8,453 nt of DNA from an uncultured Rhodospirillales bacterium (GCA_903928045.1 CAIYPH010000629.1:1-8453), one strand, 5' to 3'. Shown: positions 1-6,969, counted from the stretch's first letter. The notes: generated from the letters alone by a model not told the origin. Numbers and translations are program-made.

Positions 1-117
1 AGCCAAAACTTTTTATTCCGTTCCATGCCGTTGGCGTACTCCCCGCGGATAATGGGGAGCGGTACACACCAAAGGGAATAAAAGTTTTTTGCTTCTTTTT
101 TTCAAAAAAGAAGCGCT
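1..117. repeat. Structured intergenic repeat, copy A (left end cut by window start)
   Basis: This is a partial copy of the element seen again at 8164-8304, in the same orientation. Bases 81-117 match 8268-8304 at 36 of 37 positions, bases 46-67 match 8235-8256 at 20 of 22, and the 9-mer at 27-35 recurs at 8217-8225. It is built from nested inverted repeats. The A/T-rich arms at about 4-19 and 74-89 pair imperfectly, CTCCCC (39-44) pairs with GGGGAG (54-59), and the right end is an 11-bp perfect hairpin (91-114). The outer left hairpin present in copy B would lie just before base 1 and is not visible. The element sits directly downstream of the hydrolase stop codon. It has no coding potential that I trust. 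It may be a REP- or MITE-like sequence or a structured terminator cassette. Confidence 0.75.
91..114. terminator. 11-bp A/T-rich hairpin downstream of the hydrolase gene
   Basis: GCTTCTTTTTT and AAAAAAGAAGC are perfect reverse complements separated by two bases. The hairpin lies 15 bases beyond the stop of the minus-strand hydrolase gene, where a terminator for that operon would be expected. It is not a textbook intrinsic terminator. Read on the minus strand, the U-run is in the 5' arm of the stem and the bases after the stem are A-rich. The hairpin is also the right end of repeat copy A, so termination is inferred from position only. Confidence 0.45.
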
Positions 118-129
118 CGCTTCCTTCCT

Positions 130-1311
130 TCAGTCCACAATCGCCGAATACACAAGATCCCGGAACAGCACCCGATAGATATCCCGCTGCGCCCGCGACT
201 GGATCATCATCACCGCGAACAGCCGCTCCGCCGGATCGACCCAGAACGTCGTCCCTGCCGCTCCACCCCAGTAGTACTGCCCGACCGAGCCCGGCATGGT
301 TCCCATCCCCGCATGGGTGCGCACCGCGAAGCCGAGCCCGAACCCGAAGCCCGGCCCGATCATGTCCACCGGCCTCGGCATATCGCCGAGGTGGTCGCTG
401 GTCATCAGCTCGATCGTCTTGCGCCCGAGCAGCCGGGTGCCGTTGAGCTGGCCGTTATTGGCCAGCATTTGCAGGAAGCGCGCGTAATCCATGGTGGTCG
501 AAACCAGCCCGCCGCCGCCGGATTCGAAAATGGCGGGCCGGGTGACGTCGAGCATCATTTCGGCCTCGCCGGTCACCGGGTCGATCGCGTGGGACTGCGC
601 AAGGCGGGCCAGCTTGCCCTCCGGCACATGGAACCCGGTATCGACCATGCCGAGCGGTCCGAGAATCCGGCGTTGCAGATGCACGCCGAGCGTCTCGCCC
701 GAAATCACCTCGATCAGCCGGCCCAGCACGTCGGTCGACCGGCTATATTCGAATTGCGTACCGGGATGGAAATCGAGCGGCAGCGCCGCCAGCCCCGCCG
801 CCTGGTCCGCATTGGTCTGGTTGCGGCGGAAAACGCGGGCATTGGCGTATTGGGTATGAATGGGCCTGGTGCCGCGGAATTCATAGGTGATGCCGGAGGT
901 ATGGCGCAGCAGATCCTGCACCGTCATCGGGCTGTTGGGGGTGACGAGACTGCCATCGGCCAGCAGCACTTTCTGCCCGGCGTATTCGGGCATGAACTTG
1001 GCCACGGGGTCCGAAAGGAACAGCTTGCCTTCCTCGTACAGCATCATGGTCGCCACCGAGACGATCGCCTTGGTCATCGAGTAGATGCGGAAAATCGCGT
1101 CCTTCCCCATCGGATCACGCGCCGCCGGGTCAAGCCGGCCGAAGGATTCGTAATAGGCGACACGATCGTTGCGCACGATCAGCGCCACCGCGCCGGGGAT
1201 GTTGCCATTGTCGACCCGCTCCTTGATGGCGGACGACAAGGTCGCGAGACGCTGGGACGAAAGCCCGACCTCTTCGGGTCGGACAACGGAGGGGAGATCA
1301 ACGACGGACAT
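130..1311 (-). CDS. Serine hydrolase of the beta-lactamase / class C penicillin-binding-protein fold (EstB-like)
   Basis: This is a 393-residue protein of the beta-lactamase-type serine hydrolase family, whose members include esterases, D-aminopeptidases and class C-like proteins. The nucleophile motif SxxK is S78-M-T-K81 within FRIYSMTK. The conserved LLRHTSG stretch is at 134-140. Y189 in FEYSRS fits the catalytic tyrosine. WGG at 348-350, followed by AGTTFWVDP, takes the place of the KTG triad, as in EstB-type esterases. I see no clear signal peptide, so it is probably cytoplasmic and an esterase or amidase rather than a secreted antibiotic-resistance enzyme. The ATG at 1311 is preceded by AAAGGA at 8-base spacing. 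That site overlaps the TAA stop of the upstream ThDP-enzyme gene, 12 bases away, so the two are probably cotranscribed and perhaps translationally coupled. The substrate cannot be told from sequence. Confidence 0.9.
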   Translation of the reverse strand: MSVVDLPSVVRPEEVGLSSQRLATLSSAIKERVDNGNIPGAVALIVRNDRVAYYESFGRLDPAARDPMGKDAIFRIYSMTKAIVSVATMMLYEEGKLFLSDPVAKFMPEYAGQKVLLADGSLVTPNSPMTVQDLLRHTSGITYEFRGTRPIHTQYANARVFRRNQTNADQAAGLAALPLDFHPGTQFEYSRSTDVLGRLIEVISGETLGVHLQRRILGPLGMVDTGFHVPEGKLARLAQSHAIDPVTGEAEMMLDVTRPAIFESGGGGLVSTTMDYARFLQMLANNGQLNGTRLLGRKTIELMTSDHLGDMPRPVDMIGPGFGFGLGFAVRTHAGMGTMPGSVGQYYWGGAAGTTFWVDPAERLFAVMMIQSRAQRDIYRVLFRDLVYSAIVD

Positions 1312-1323
1312 GGGGTGTTTCCT

Positions 1324-2994
1324 TTACTGCGACCGGCGGCGCCAGGCGCTCATTTGTTCGGCGGAGCTGAGAACATGGACGACCACGGGGCGGTCCTTCA
1401 CCGCGAAAGCCGCCGCGATCGCCGGCCCCACCGCGTCCTCGGTGGCGATGGTGATACCTTCGGCCCCGAAGGCCGCCGCCCAGGCCGCGAAATCCGGGTT
1501 CTGCAACTGGGTCGCGGACTGGTAGGGCCGGCCCGGATAGCGGTTGAGGTGATGCATCGCGATGGTGCCGTAATTGCCGTTGTCGCTGATCACGATGATC
1601 GGGTTCACCCCGTAGAGCTTCGCGGTTGCGATCTCGTTGCCGGTCATCAGCGCCCCGCCGTCGCCGACAAACGCAATCGCCTGCTGCCCTACCCGCCGCA
1701 ACCCCGCCGCCACCGCCATCGGAACCCCCGCCCCCATGGCACCCACCACCGAGGAGAGAAACATCTGGCCCGGCTTCATGCCGATGTAGCGATGGATGAA
1801 CGAGGAGAAATTCCCCGCGTCCGAGGTAATCGTCGCGTCATCCGCGAGATGCTTGCCGATCTCGCACACCACCGCCGCGAAATTCACCCCGTCCGTCATC
1901 GTCTCCCACACCGGCGCCAAGAGCCGGCGATGGATCGCATTCAGCCCGGCCACCCACCCCTGCCGCTTCGCCGCATCACCAGGCGCGCCCCGCGCCAGCA
2001 ACGCCTGGATCACCGCATGCGGATCACACGCCATGCCCAACTCCGGCCGCCAAACCCGGCCGACCTCATTGGCATCGGGCCAGACATGCACGAGCGGAAG
2101 CTGCGGTTGCGGGGCGAACGGGAAGGAGTAGGACTGGCTGACCGAATCGGTGATCCGCTCGCCGAGCGAGACGATCAGATCCGCCTTGCGCATCTCGCCG
2201 ATCAGGTCCTTCGGCACCCGGATGCCCATGTAGCCGCCGTAATTCGGGTGATACGCATCAAACAAATGCGGCCGCCGATGGGTCGGGCTGACCGGCAATA
2301 CCCATTCCTCGGCCAGCCGCCGCAAATCCCGCGTCGCCGCCCCACCGTCAATCGCGTCCGACGCCAAGGTCGCACCGACCCAGATCAACGGCCGCTCCGC
2401 CGCCGCGATCATGTCCGCCAGCCGCTCGACATCCTGGCTCCGCGGTCCCGCATAAGGGCGCGGACGAGGCTGATCGACCGGGAAGTCACCGGGCTCGTCG
2501 AAAATATCCTCGGGCAGAATCACCGCCACCGGCCCCGGCGTGCCGCTTTCAGCGATATGAAACGCCCGCGCGATCGCCTCGGAGGCCATCACCGGCTCGT
2601 TCACCTCGATCACCATCTTGGTGATGTCCGACAGCAGCCGGGAGTAGTTCTGCTCCTGCAGCGCAAGCCGCCCATAATCCTTGCGCTCGACCTGCCCGAC
2701 CAGAATCACCAGCGGGGTCGCGTCGTGATAGGCGGTGTGCAGTGCCACCATCGCGTTGGACAATCCCGGCCCCCGCGACACCACGCACACCCCGGCCCGA
2801 TCCCGCAACCGCCCATCCGCCACCGCCATGAACGCAGCACCCCCCTCATGGCGACACACCACGAGCCGCATGCGGTTCATGTCGGAAATCGCATCGGTCA
2901 GGCCGAGATAGCTCTCGCCGGGGACGCAGTAGATCAGGTCGATATCATGGGCCTGCAGGCTCTCGGCCAGCAGGCGGGCAACGGTTCGGGCCAT
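1324..2994 (-). CDS. Thiamine-diphosphate-dependent enzyme, acetolactate-synthase-like (decarboxylase or carboligase)
   Basis: The 556-residue protein has the three-domain ThDP-enzyme layout: PYR domain about 1-165, central domain about 185-335, PP domain about 370-545. The cofactor-activating glutamate is E50 in CRHEGGAA. The ThDP/Mg-binding motif starts at G445-D-G-G and ends at D471-N-G-N-Y-G, the usual distance. Enzymes of this group decarboxylate 2-oxo acids and ligate or release the aldehyde. Biosynthetic acetolactate synthase is unlikely. No ACT-domain small subunit follows, the central-domain RFDDR-type signature is replaced by GERITDS (278-284), and the segment after the PP motif reads YGTIAMHH rather than the QWQ-type acetolactate synthase sequence. 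The ATG at 2994 has GAGGAG 8 bases upstream. This is the first gene of a two-gene operon with the serine hydrolase and diverges from the methyltransferase across 63 bases. The true substrate is unknown. Confidence 0.9.
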   Translation of the reverse strand: MARTVARLLAESLQAHDIDLIYCVPGESYLGLTDAISDMNRMRLVVCRHEGGAAFMAVADGRLRDRAGVCVVSRGPGLSNAMVALHTAYHDATPLVILVGQVERKDYGRLALQEQNYSRLLSDITKMVIEVNEPVMASEAIARAFHIAESGTPGPVAVILPEDIFDEPGDFPVDQPRPRPYAGPRSQDVERLADMIAAAERPLIWVGATLASDAIDGGAATRDLRRLAEEWVLPVSPTHRRPHLFDAYHPNYGGYMGIRVPKDLIGEMRKADLIVSLGERITDSVSQSYSFPFAPQPQLPLVHVWPDANEVGRVWRPELGMACDPHAVIQALLARGAPGDAAKRQGWVAGLNAIHRRLLAPVWETMTDGVNFAAVVCEIGKHLADDATITSDAGNFSSFIHRYIGMKPGQMFLSSVVGAMGAGVPMAVAAGLRRVGQQAIAFVGDGGALMTGNEIATAKLYGVNPIIVISDNGNYGTIAMHHLNRYPGRPYQSATQLQNPDFAAWAAAFGAEGITIATEDAVGPAIAAAFAVKDRPVVVHVLSSAEQMSAWRRRSQ

Positions 2995-3057
2995 GGACAG
3001 TTCTCCTCGATTTCCAGGCTAGAAGGCGGTTGCTGGATTGGCAACGCGGGGGACGGG
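2995..3057. promoter_or_regulatory. 63-base divergent intergenic region with both ribosome-binding sites
   Basis: The ThDP-enzyme gene (leftward) and the methyltransferase gene (rightward) must both be driven from this short gap or from within each other's 5' ends. On the minus strand GAGGAG precedes the ThDP-enzyme ATG. On the plus strand GGGGGA (3048-3053) lies four bases before the methyltransferase ATG. A short inverted repeat GTTGC-N7-GCAAC spans 3029-3045 and could be an operator half-site pair, though five-base arms are weak. I see no convincing -35/-10 pair. Confidence 0.4.
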
Positions 3058-3867
3058 ATGAGCGAAGCATGGCGGGACGCGAACCGGGCGAACTGGGACG
3101 AACGGGTGGCGGTGCATCTGCGCAGCTACGACCTGGCGCCGCTGCGCGCCGGGCGGGGAAGGCTGACCCCGATCGAAATGGCGGAACTGGGCGACGTGTC
3201 CGGCAAGCGCATCCTGCATCTGCAATGCCATATCGGCTCTGACACGCTGACCCTGGCGCAGATGGGAGCCGAGGTGACCGGCCTCGATTTCTCGACACCC
3301 GCCATCCAGGCCGCGCGGAATCTGGCAACCGAGATCGGGGTTTACGCCCGCTTCGTGGTGTCCGACCTCTATGCCGCGCCGGACACGCTCCCGGAGCCCG
3401 CGAGCTTCGACCTCGTCTACACCACCTGGGGGACGATCTGCTGGCTGCCGGATATCGCGGGCTGGGCGCGGGTGATCGCGCATTTCCTGAAACCCGGCGG
3501 GGCGCTGTATTTTGCCGACGGGCATCCGGCCGCCTATGTGTTCGATGACGACGTGCCGGGCATGCCGGGCTTGCCCGGCTGGTTCATGCCCTATTTCGCC
3601 GACGCGCCGCTGATCCAGGACGACCCGCGCGACTACGCCGACCCCAACGCCCGTCTCGCCGCGGCTCGGACCTATCAGTACAGCCACCCGCTTGGCGCCA
3701 TCGTGACGGCCCTGATCGCGGCCGGATTGCAACTGGAGTTCCTCCACGAGCATCCCGCCGTCGCCTGGCGGATGTTCACCGCCCTGGCGCGGGACGAGGA
3801 CGGGCTCTATCGCTGGCCGGACAAGCCCTGGCTTCCCCTCGCGGTGTCGCTGCTGGCCCGGCGCTGA
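3058..3867 (+). CDS. Class I SAM-dependent methyltransferase
   Basis: The 269-residue protein has a Rossmann-type methyltransferase core. Motif I is in ILHLQCHIGSDTLTLA (52-67), a variant in which QCHIGSD replaces the common GxGxG. The acidic end of strand 2 is in VTGLDFS (73-79). Motif IV-like FDLVYTTWGTICWL is at 117-130, and the post-motif loop FLKPGGALYFADGH at 143-156. The C-terminal part, rich in Trp, Pro and Asp, probably shapes the acceptor pocket. The LHLQCHxGxDTL signature defines a widespread group of small-molecule or uncharacterised methyltransferases, and the acceptor is unknown. The reading frame stays open for more than 2.7 kb upstream, antisense to two real genes, but the ATG at 3058 with GGGGGA just before it is the start that fits the family N-terminus (MSEAWRDANRANWDERV). 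Its last 61 bases overlap the end of the convergent transporter gene. Confidence 0.88.
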   Translation: MSEAWRDANRANWDERVAVHLRSYDLAPLRAGRGRLTPIEMAELGDVSGKRILHLQCHIGSDTLTLAQMGAEVTGLDFSTPAIQAARNLATEIGVYARFVVSDLYAAPDTLPEPASFDLVYTTWGTICWLPDIAGWARVIAHFLKPGGALYFADGHPAAYVFDDDVPGMPGLPGWFMPYFADAPLIQDDPRDYADPNARLAAARTYQYSHPLGAIVTALIAAGLQLEFLHEHPAVAWRMFTALARDEDGLYRWPDKPWLPLAVSLLARR

Positions 3868-4727
3868 CGTTCCATCAGCAGCAGGAACACGCCGGACAGC
3901 GCGATCATCCCCGCGCCGGCCCAGGTCGTCAGCGAGGGGATGTCGCCCCAGACGAGGTAGCCGAGCAGGAAGGCCCAGAGCAGGCCGGTGTATTCCACCG
4001 TCGACATCACCGAGGCCGGCGCGAGGCGAATACCCTCGAACAGGAGGTATTGCCCGGCGCCGCCGAACACGCCGATCAGCGCCAGCAGAGCGAATTCGAG
4101 CGGGGACGGCGGGATCCACCAGAACCAGCTCGCCGTGCCGGTCAGCACCAGGAACAGCGCGTTCTGGTAGAACATCTGCACCAGCGAGCTTTCGCGCTGG
4201 GCGATCACCCGCATCAGCAGGATCGCCACCGCCCACATCAGCGCCGCCGCCAGCACCAGCACGGTGGCCAGCGAGGCCCGCACACCGAGCGGATCGCTGG
4301 CCAGCAGCACCCCGCCGAAGCCCAGCGCCAGCGCGAGCCACCGCCCCGGCGTCACTTTCTCCCCGAGCACCGGGATGGCCAGCACCGCGACGATAATGGG
4401 GGAGCTGAAATAGATCGTCATCAGCTGCGCCAATGGCATGTCGCGCGAGGCGGTGTAGTAGCAGAGCCAGGCGGTCAGCGTCAGCGTGCCCCGCCCGAGC
4501 AGCGCCAGCTTCAGCGGGGTCTCGACCACGCGGGAAACCAGCTTGCCGCGGCCGAACAGCAGGGCGCCGGCGACGATGGTCAGGCTGCGGAAGAACAGCA
4601 CCTGCCAGACCGGCAGGGTGGCGGCGAGATACTTGTTCGCCGCATCATGGGTGGCGAAGAGCGAATAGGCGATCACCCCGAGCCCGATTCCGGCGACGAC
4701 CCGGTCCGCCGCCGGCGCGTGGGTCAC
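3807..4727 (-). CDS. EamA/DMT-superfamily membrane transporter
   Basis: This is a 306-residue inner-membrane protein with about ten hydrophobic segments, roughly at 11-27, 38-58, 74-92, 98-120, 130-144, 152-174, 186-204, 210-228, 239-260 and 267-286. It contains two tandem EamA repeats. Each repeat has a signature near its end: VLGEKVTPGRW (120-130) in the first and LVWGDIPSLTTW (258-269) in the second. The family includes metabolite and amino-acid exporters such as RhaT/YdcZ/RarD-like proteins, and the substrate cannot be assigned. The start is GTG at 4727. It overlaps the lipoprotein gene's TGA in a GTGA quartet, and no Shine-Dalgarno is evident, so translation is probably coupled. It is the last gene of the hslO operon. 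Its TAG lies inside the convergent methyltransferase gene. The C-terminal tail after 286 is polar and cytoplasmic-looking. Confidence 0.9.
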   Translation of the reverse strand: MTHAPAADRVVAGIGLGVIAYSLFATHDAANKYLAATLPVWQVLFFRSLTIVAGALLFGRGKLVSRVVETPLKLALLGRGTLTLTAWLCYYTASRDMPLAQLMTIYFSSPIIVAVLAIPVLGEKVTPGRWLALALGFGGVLLASDPLGVRASLATVLVLAAALMWAVAILLMRVIAQRESSLVQMFYQNALFLVLTGTASWFWWIPPSPLEFALLALIGVFGGAGQYLLFEGIRLAPASVMSTVEYTGLLWAFLLGYLVWGDIPSLTTWAGAGMIALSGVFLLLMERQRRASSDTARGSQGLSGQR

Positions 4728-5353
4728 GGCGGGGGAACGAGCTTGGGCTGCTGCGGGGTGGCGGCGGCTGGGTTGAGGTCCTGGCTCTCGACCGAAGCCG
4801 GTGCCGGGGCGGCGGTATCGGTGGATTGCAGCGCGTCCTTGAAGGCGCGCTGCACCTGGAACTGGAACTCGACGTTGAGGTCGTCCATCATCTTGCGCAC
4901 GAGAGCGTCGAGGTCGATGCGGATGGCGTCCTCGTCCTCGTCGTCCTTGGCGGCCCGCGCGCCTTGCACCCTTGCGTCCGCGGTGCCGCGGGAGGTGCCG
5001 TCGGCGCTGAACAATTCCAGCCGCATGGCGAAGCTGCCCTCGAAGCGGCCGCGATTGAGGATCAGCGAGGCGTCGGTGATGGTCAGCACCGCCCGCCCGG
5101 TCATGCTGCCGGTAACGAGTCGCTGGTCGGCCATTTTGCGCAGCGTCTTGATCGGCCGGCTGGGAGCCAGATACTCGACATGGCGGGCCGAGCCGCGCGG
5201 CACCCAGCCGTCGTCGATCTCGAGTTCGCCGGCATCGAGCTTGATTTTGGTGAGATAGTCATAGTCGAGCGGCTCGAACACCGGCTTCTCGCCGCCGCCG
5301 CAGGAAGCCAGGGCGAGCAACCCGGCCAGGAGAAAACGCCGATCAAGTGCCAT
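4724..5353 (-). CDS. Small hypothetical lipoprotein
   Basis: I do not recognise a named family. The 209-residue product starts MALDRRFLLAGLLALASCGGG, a lipoprotein signal peptide with basic residues at 5-6, a short hydrophobic core and lipobox L15-A-S-C18, so lipidation at C18 is expected. The mature part looks like a compact beta-rich domain (about 30-135) with alternating hydrophobic strands such as AVLTITDASLILN. A highly acidic stretch DDEDEDAIRIDLDAL (about 136-150) and a helical segment VRKMMDDLNVEFQFQVQRAF follow. The tail from about 175 is rich in Pro, Ala and Gln and probably disordered. It lies 18 bases downstream of hslO and overlaps the transporter start by four bases. A cell-envelope role is inferred from the signal alone. 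No strong ribosome site precedes the ATG, so coupling to hslO translation is plausible. Confidence 0.8.
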   Translation of the reverse strand: MALDRRFLLAGLLALASCGGGEKPVFEPLDYDYLTKIKLDAGELEIDDGWVPRGSARHVEYLAPSRPIKTLRKMADQRLVTGSMTGRAVLTITDASLILNRGRFEGSFAMRLELFSADGTSRGTADARVQGARAAKDDEDEDAIRIDLDALVRKMMDDLNVEFQFQVQRAFKDALQSTDTAAPAPASVESQDLNPAAATPQQPKLVPPP

Positions 5354-5371
5354 GGAACGCCCCGGGCTGGT

Positions 5372-6322
5372 TCATTCCGCCCCGCGCACGCCGGCGCGCG
5401 GGAAGCGGAAATCGTGATTGCAGAATTCGCAGGTCATGACGATGTCGCCGTCCACCTCCATGTGGTCAAGATCCTCGACCGTGAAGGTCTCGAGCAGCCC
5501 GGCCAGGCGCTGGCGCGAACAGCGACAGCCATAGGCGAGCGCGCGGGCGAGGTCGGCCGCGACGCCCTCGGTGTGGAAGAGGCGGAACAGCAGCGCCTCG
5601 GGCTCCAGCGCGTCATCGAGCAGTTCCGCATCGGTGACGGTTGCCGCCAGCATCTCGGCGGTGCGCCAGTGCTCGGTCTGCTCGGTCGCGTCCATCTCGG
5701 GATCGACCCCGCCGGCGCCGGCGATTTTCTCGATCACCAGGGCGCTGGCCCGCCAGCCCGCGGGCGTGAGATCGCAGGCCAGGCGGATCGAGGTGGCGAG
5801 TTGCTCGCTGGTGTCGAAGTAATGCAGCACCATCTCGGCCAGCGTGTCGCCGGTGATGGTGACGATGCCCTGGTGGCGCTCGGTGTCGGGGCCCTGGTCG
5901 ACGGTGAGGGCGAGATAGCCCTGGCCGAGAATGGCGGAGGCCGCGGGCGTGGGGTCCCGCGCCAGTAAATCGTCCAGCCGCTCCCGGTCGACCCTGGCAT
6001 AGCCGCGCAGCGCGCCGGCCTCGGTGCAGTCGGCCAGCAGCATCGAGACCGGGCCGTCGCCCTTGGCTTGCAGGCTGAAGGAGCCGCGGAATTTCAGCGC
6101 GGTGGCCAAAGCCGCCACCAGCGCCATCGCCTCGCCAACCAGGCGGGTGACGGCGGGGTGGTGGTCATGCCGGGTCAGCAAAGCGTCGGCGAGCTTACCG
6201 AGGCGCACCAGCCGGCCGCGTACGGGGCGTTGCGGCAGGAAGAACGGCACGACGCCGCGCGGCACCACGATGTCGGGCACGGCGGGGCGACCGGGATCAA
6301 GAAAGGCAGGAGTATCGGACAT
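5372..6322 (-). CDS. hslO: Hsp33 redox-regulated chaperone
   Basis: The 316-residue product is Hsp33, a cytosolic holdase activated when oxidative stress, with unfolding, releases its zinc. The four zinc-binding cysteines are present in the canonical pattern: C266-R-C268 in YGCRCSR and C298-E-F-C301 in MTCEFCNHD, with 29 residues between the pairs. The N-terminal substrate-binding domain shows family blocks such as FSLQAKGDGPVSMLLADC (82-99), GYARVD (107-112) and LGQGYLALTVDQG (132-144). The length is slightly above the roughly 290 residues of the E. coli protein, with an N-terminal extension of about 20 residues. The ATG at 6322 has no obvious Shine-Dalgarno. The gene leads a three-gene operon with the lipoprotein and transporter and diverges from the CBS-domain gene. 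Function is well supported, while any functional link to its operon partners is unknown. Confidence 0.97.
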   Translation of the reverse strand: MSDTPAFLDPGRPAVPDIVVPRGVVPFFLPQRPVRGRLVRLGKLADALLTRHDHHPAVTRLVGEAMALVAALATALKFRGSFSLQAKGDGPVSMLLADCTEAGALRGYARVDRERLDDLLARDPTPAASAILGQGYLALTVDQGPDTERHQGIVTITGDTLAEMVLHYFDTSEQLATSIRLACDLTPAGWRASALVIEKIAGAGGVDPEMDATEQTEHWRTAEMLAATVTDAELLDDALEPEALLFRLFHTEGVAADLARALAYGCRCSRQRLAGLLETFTVEDLDHMEVDGDIVMTCEFCNHDFRFPRAGVRGAE

Positions 6323-6450
6323 GGCCGCATAGATAGGCGCGGACGGCCGGCTTCGCCACCGCGGCGGCGCAGGCGAGCCTTGATCCAGCGCAATGCCACC
6401 CCGCCGCGTCGCGCCTAGCTTGGCCGCATCCCACCAATCACGAGGCCAGC
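6323..6450. promoter_or_regulatory. 128-base divergent region between hslO and the CBS-domain gene
   Basis: Promoters for both hslO (leftward) and the CBS-domain gene (rightward) should lie here. The only motif I can support is the CBS-gene ribosome site, GAGG at 6442-6445, five bases before its ATG. On the minus strand TATCTA, ending near 6331, resembles a -10 box but sits very close to the hslO start and has no convincing -35 partner. I see no repeat or hairpin of note. Confidence 0.4.
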
Positions 6451-6927
6451 ATGTTCGACAATGCCCTGATTTTCGCCGAGGACCTGATGACCCGCAACGT
6501 CGTGACGGTGCATCCGGAAAACTCCCTGCTCGCCGCGGTGCGGCTGATGGCCGATAAGCGGATCAGCGGTCTGCCGGTGGTGGACGCCGACGGTCGGCCG
6601 GTCGGTATGATCACCGAGGGGGATCTGCTGCGCTGGCACGGCGAATTCAGCGAGCGCCAACAGTGGTGGCTGGACCATCTCGCCGATGGCGAGGCGCTGG
6701 CGCCGAGCTTCATCAAGGTGCTGCAGGCCGAGCGCCGCCGGGTCGCCGCGGTGATGACGCCGGAGGTGAGCACGGTCGCGCCTGGCACCTCGGCGCATGA
6801 CATCGCGCGGCTGTTCTTCGAGAAGGGGATCAAGCGCGTGCCGGTGGTGGCGGATGGCAAGATCGTCGGGCTGGTCAGCCGGTCCGACCTGATCCGTGCG
6901 CTCGCGCGCGAGCTGGCCAAGGAGTGA
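6451..6927 (+). CDS. Tandem CBS-domain protein
   Basis: The 158-residue soluble protein is almost entirely two CBS motifs forming one Bateman module. CBS1 is at about 12-63, from DLMTRNVVTVHPENSL through ISGLPVVDADGRPVGMITEGDLL. CBS2 is at about 100-152, from AVMTPEVSTVAPGTS through IKRVPVVADGKIVGLVSRSDLI. They are joined by a helical linker with WWLDHLADGEALAPSFIKVLQ (72-92). CBS pairs bind adenosyl ligands such as AMP, ATP or SAM and usually regulate a partner enzyme or channel. No effector domain is fused here, so it is a stand-alone sensor of unknown partner. The GxxTxxDLL-type ends of both repeats (GMITEGDLL, GLVSRSDLI) are the usual ribose-phosphate contact sites. The start is supported by GAGG five bases upstream. 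The gene ends two bases before a strong hairpin and converges on the DSD1-type gene. Confidence 0.93.
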   Translation: MFDNALIFAEDLMTRNVVTVHPENSLLAAVRLMADKRISGLPVVDADGRPVGMITEGDLLRWHGEFSERQQWWLDHLADGEALAPSFIKVLQAERRRVAAVMTPEVSTVAPGTSAHDIARLFFEKGIKRVPVVADGKIVGLVSRSDLIRALARELAKE

Positions 6928-6928
6928 G

Positions 6929-6966
6929 GGAAGCTGTTCTTTTTGCGAACAAAAAGAACAGCTTCC
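6929..6966. terminator. 17-bp perfect hairpin between convergent genes; solo repeat end
   Basis: GGAAGCTGTTCTTTTTG (6929-6945) and its exact reverse complement (6950-6966) enclose the four-base loop CGAA. The hairpin fills nearly all of the 42 bases between the TGA of the CBS gene (6925-6927) and the TAG of the leftward DSD1-type gene (6970-6972), so it is placed to terminate both. A T-run lies inside the stem rather than after it, so this is not a canonical intrinsic terminator in either direction. The sequence closely matches the left end of repeat copy B: GTTCTTTTTG-N4-CAAAAAGAAC recurs at 8169-8192, with GGGAAGC just before in both. Confidence 0.7.
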
Positions 6967-6969
6967 TGC

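Noticed and set aside
1324..2994. Calling the ThDP enzyme acetolactate synthase (ilvB)
   Set aside because: There is no small-subunit gene beside it, and the acetolactate-synthase-specific central-domain and post-PP motifs are not present.
3029..3045. GTTGC-N7-GCAAC inverted repeat as a defined operator
   Set aside because: Five-base arms are expected often by chance, and no regulator gene is adjacent. I mention it only within the intergenic entry.
313..3057. Very long plus-strand open frame leading into the methyltransferase, apparently encoding over 900 extra residues
   Set aside because: It is antisense to the hydrolase and ThDP-enzyme genes, both of which have clear catalytic motifs. 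The translation is rich in Arg, His, Pro and Gly with no family resemblance, as expected for a shadow frame in GC-rich DNA.
4050..5968. Long plus-strand open frames opposite the transporter, lipoprotein and hslO genes
   Set aside because: They are low-complexity Arg/Gly/Ala-rich translations antisense to genes with strong domain evidence.
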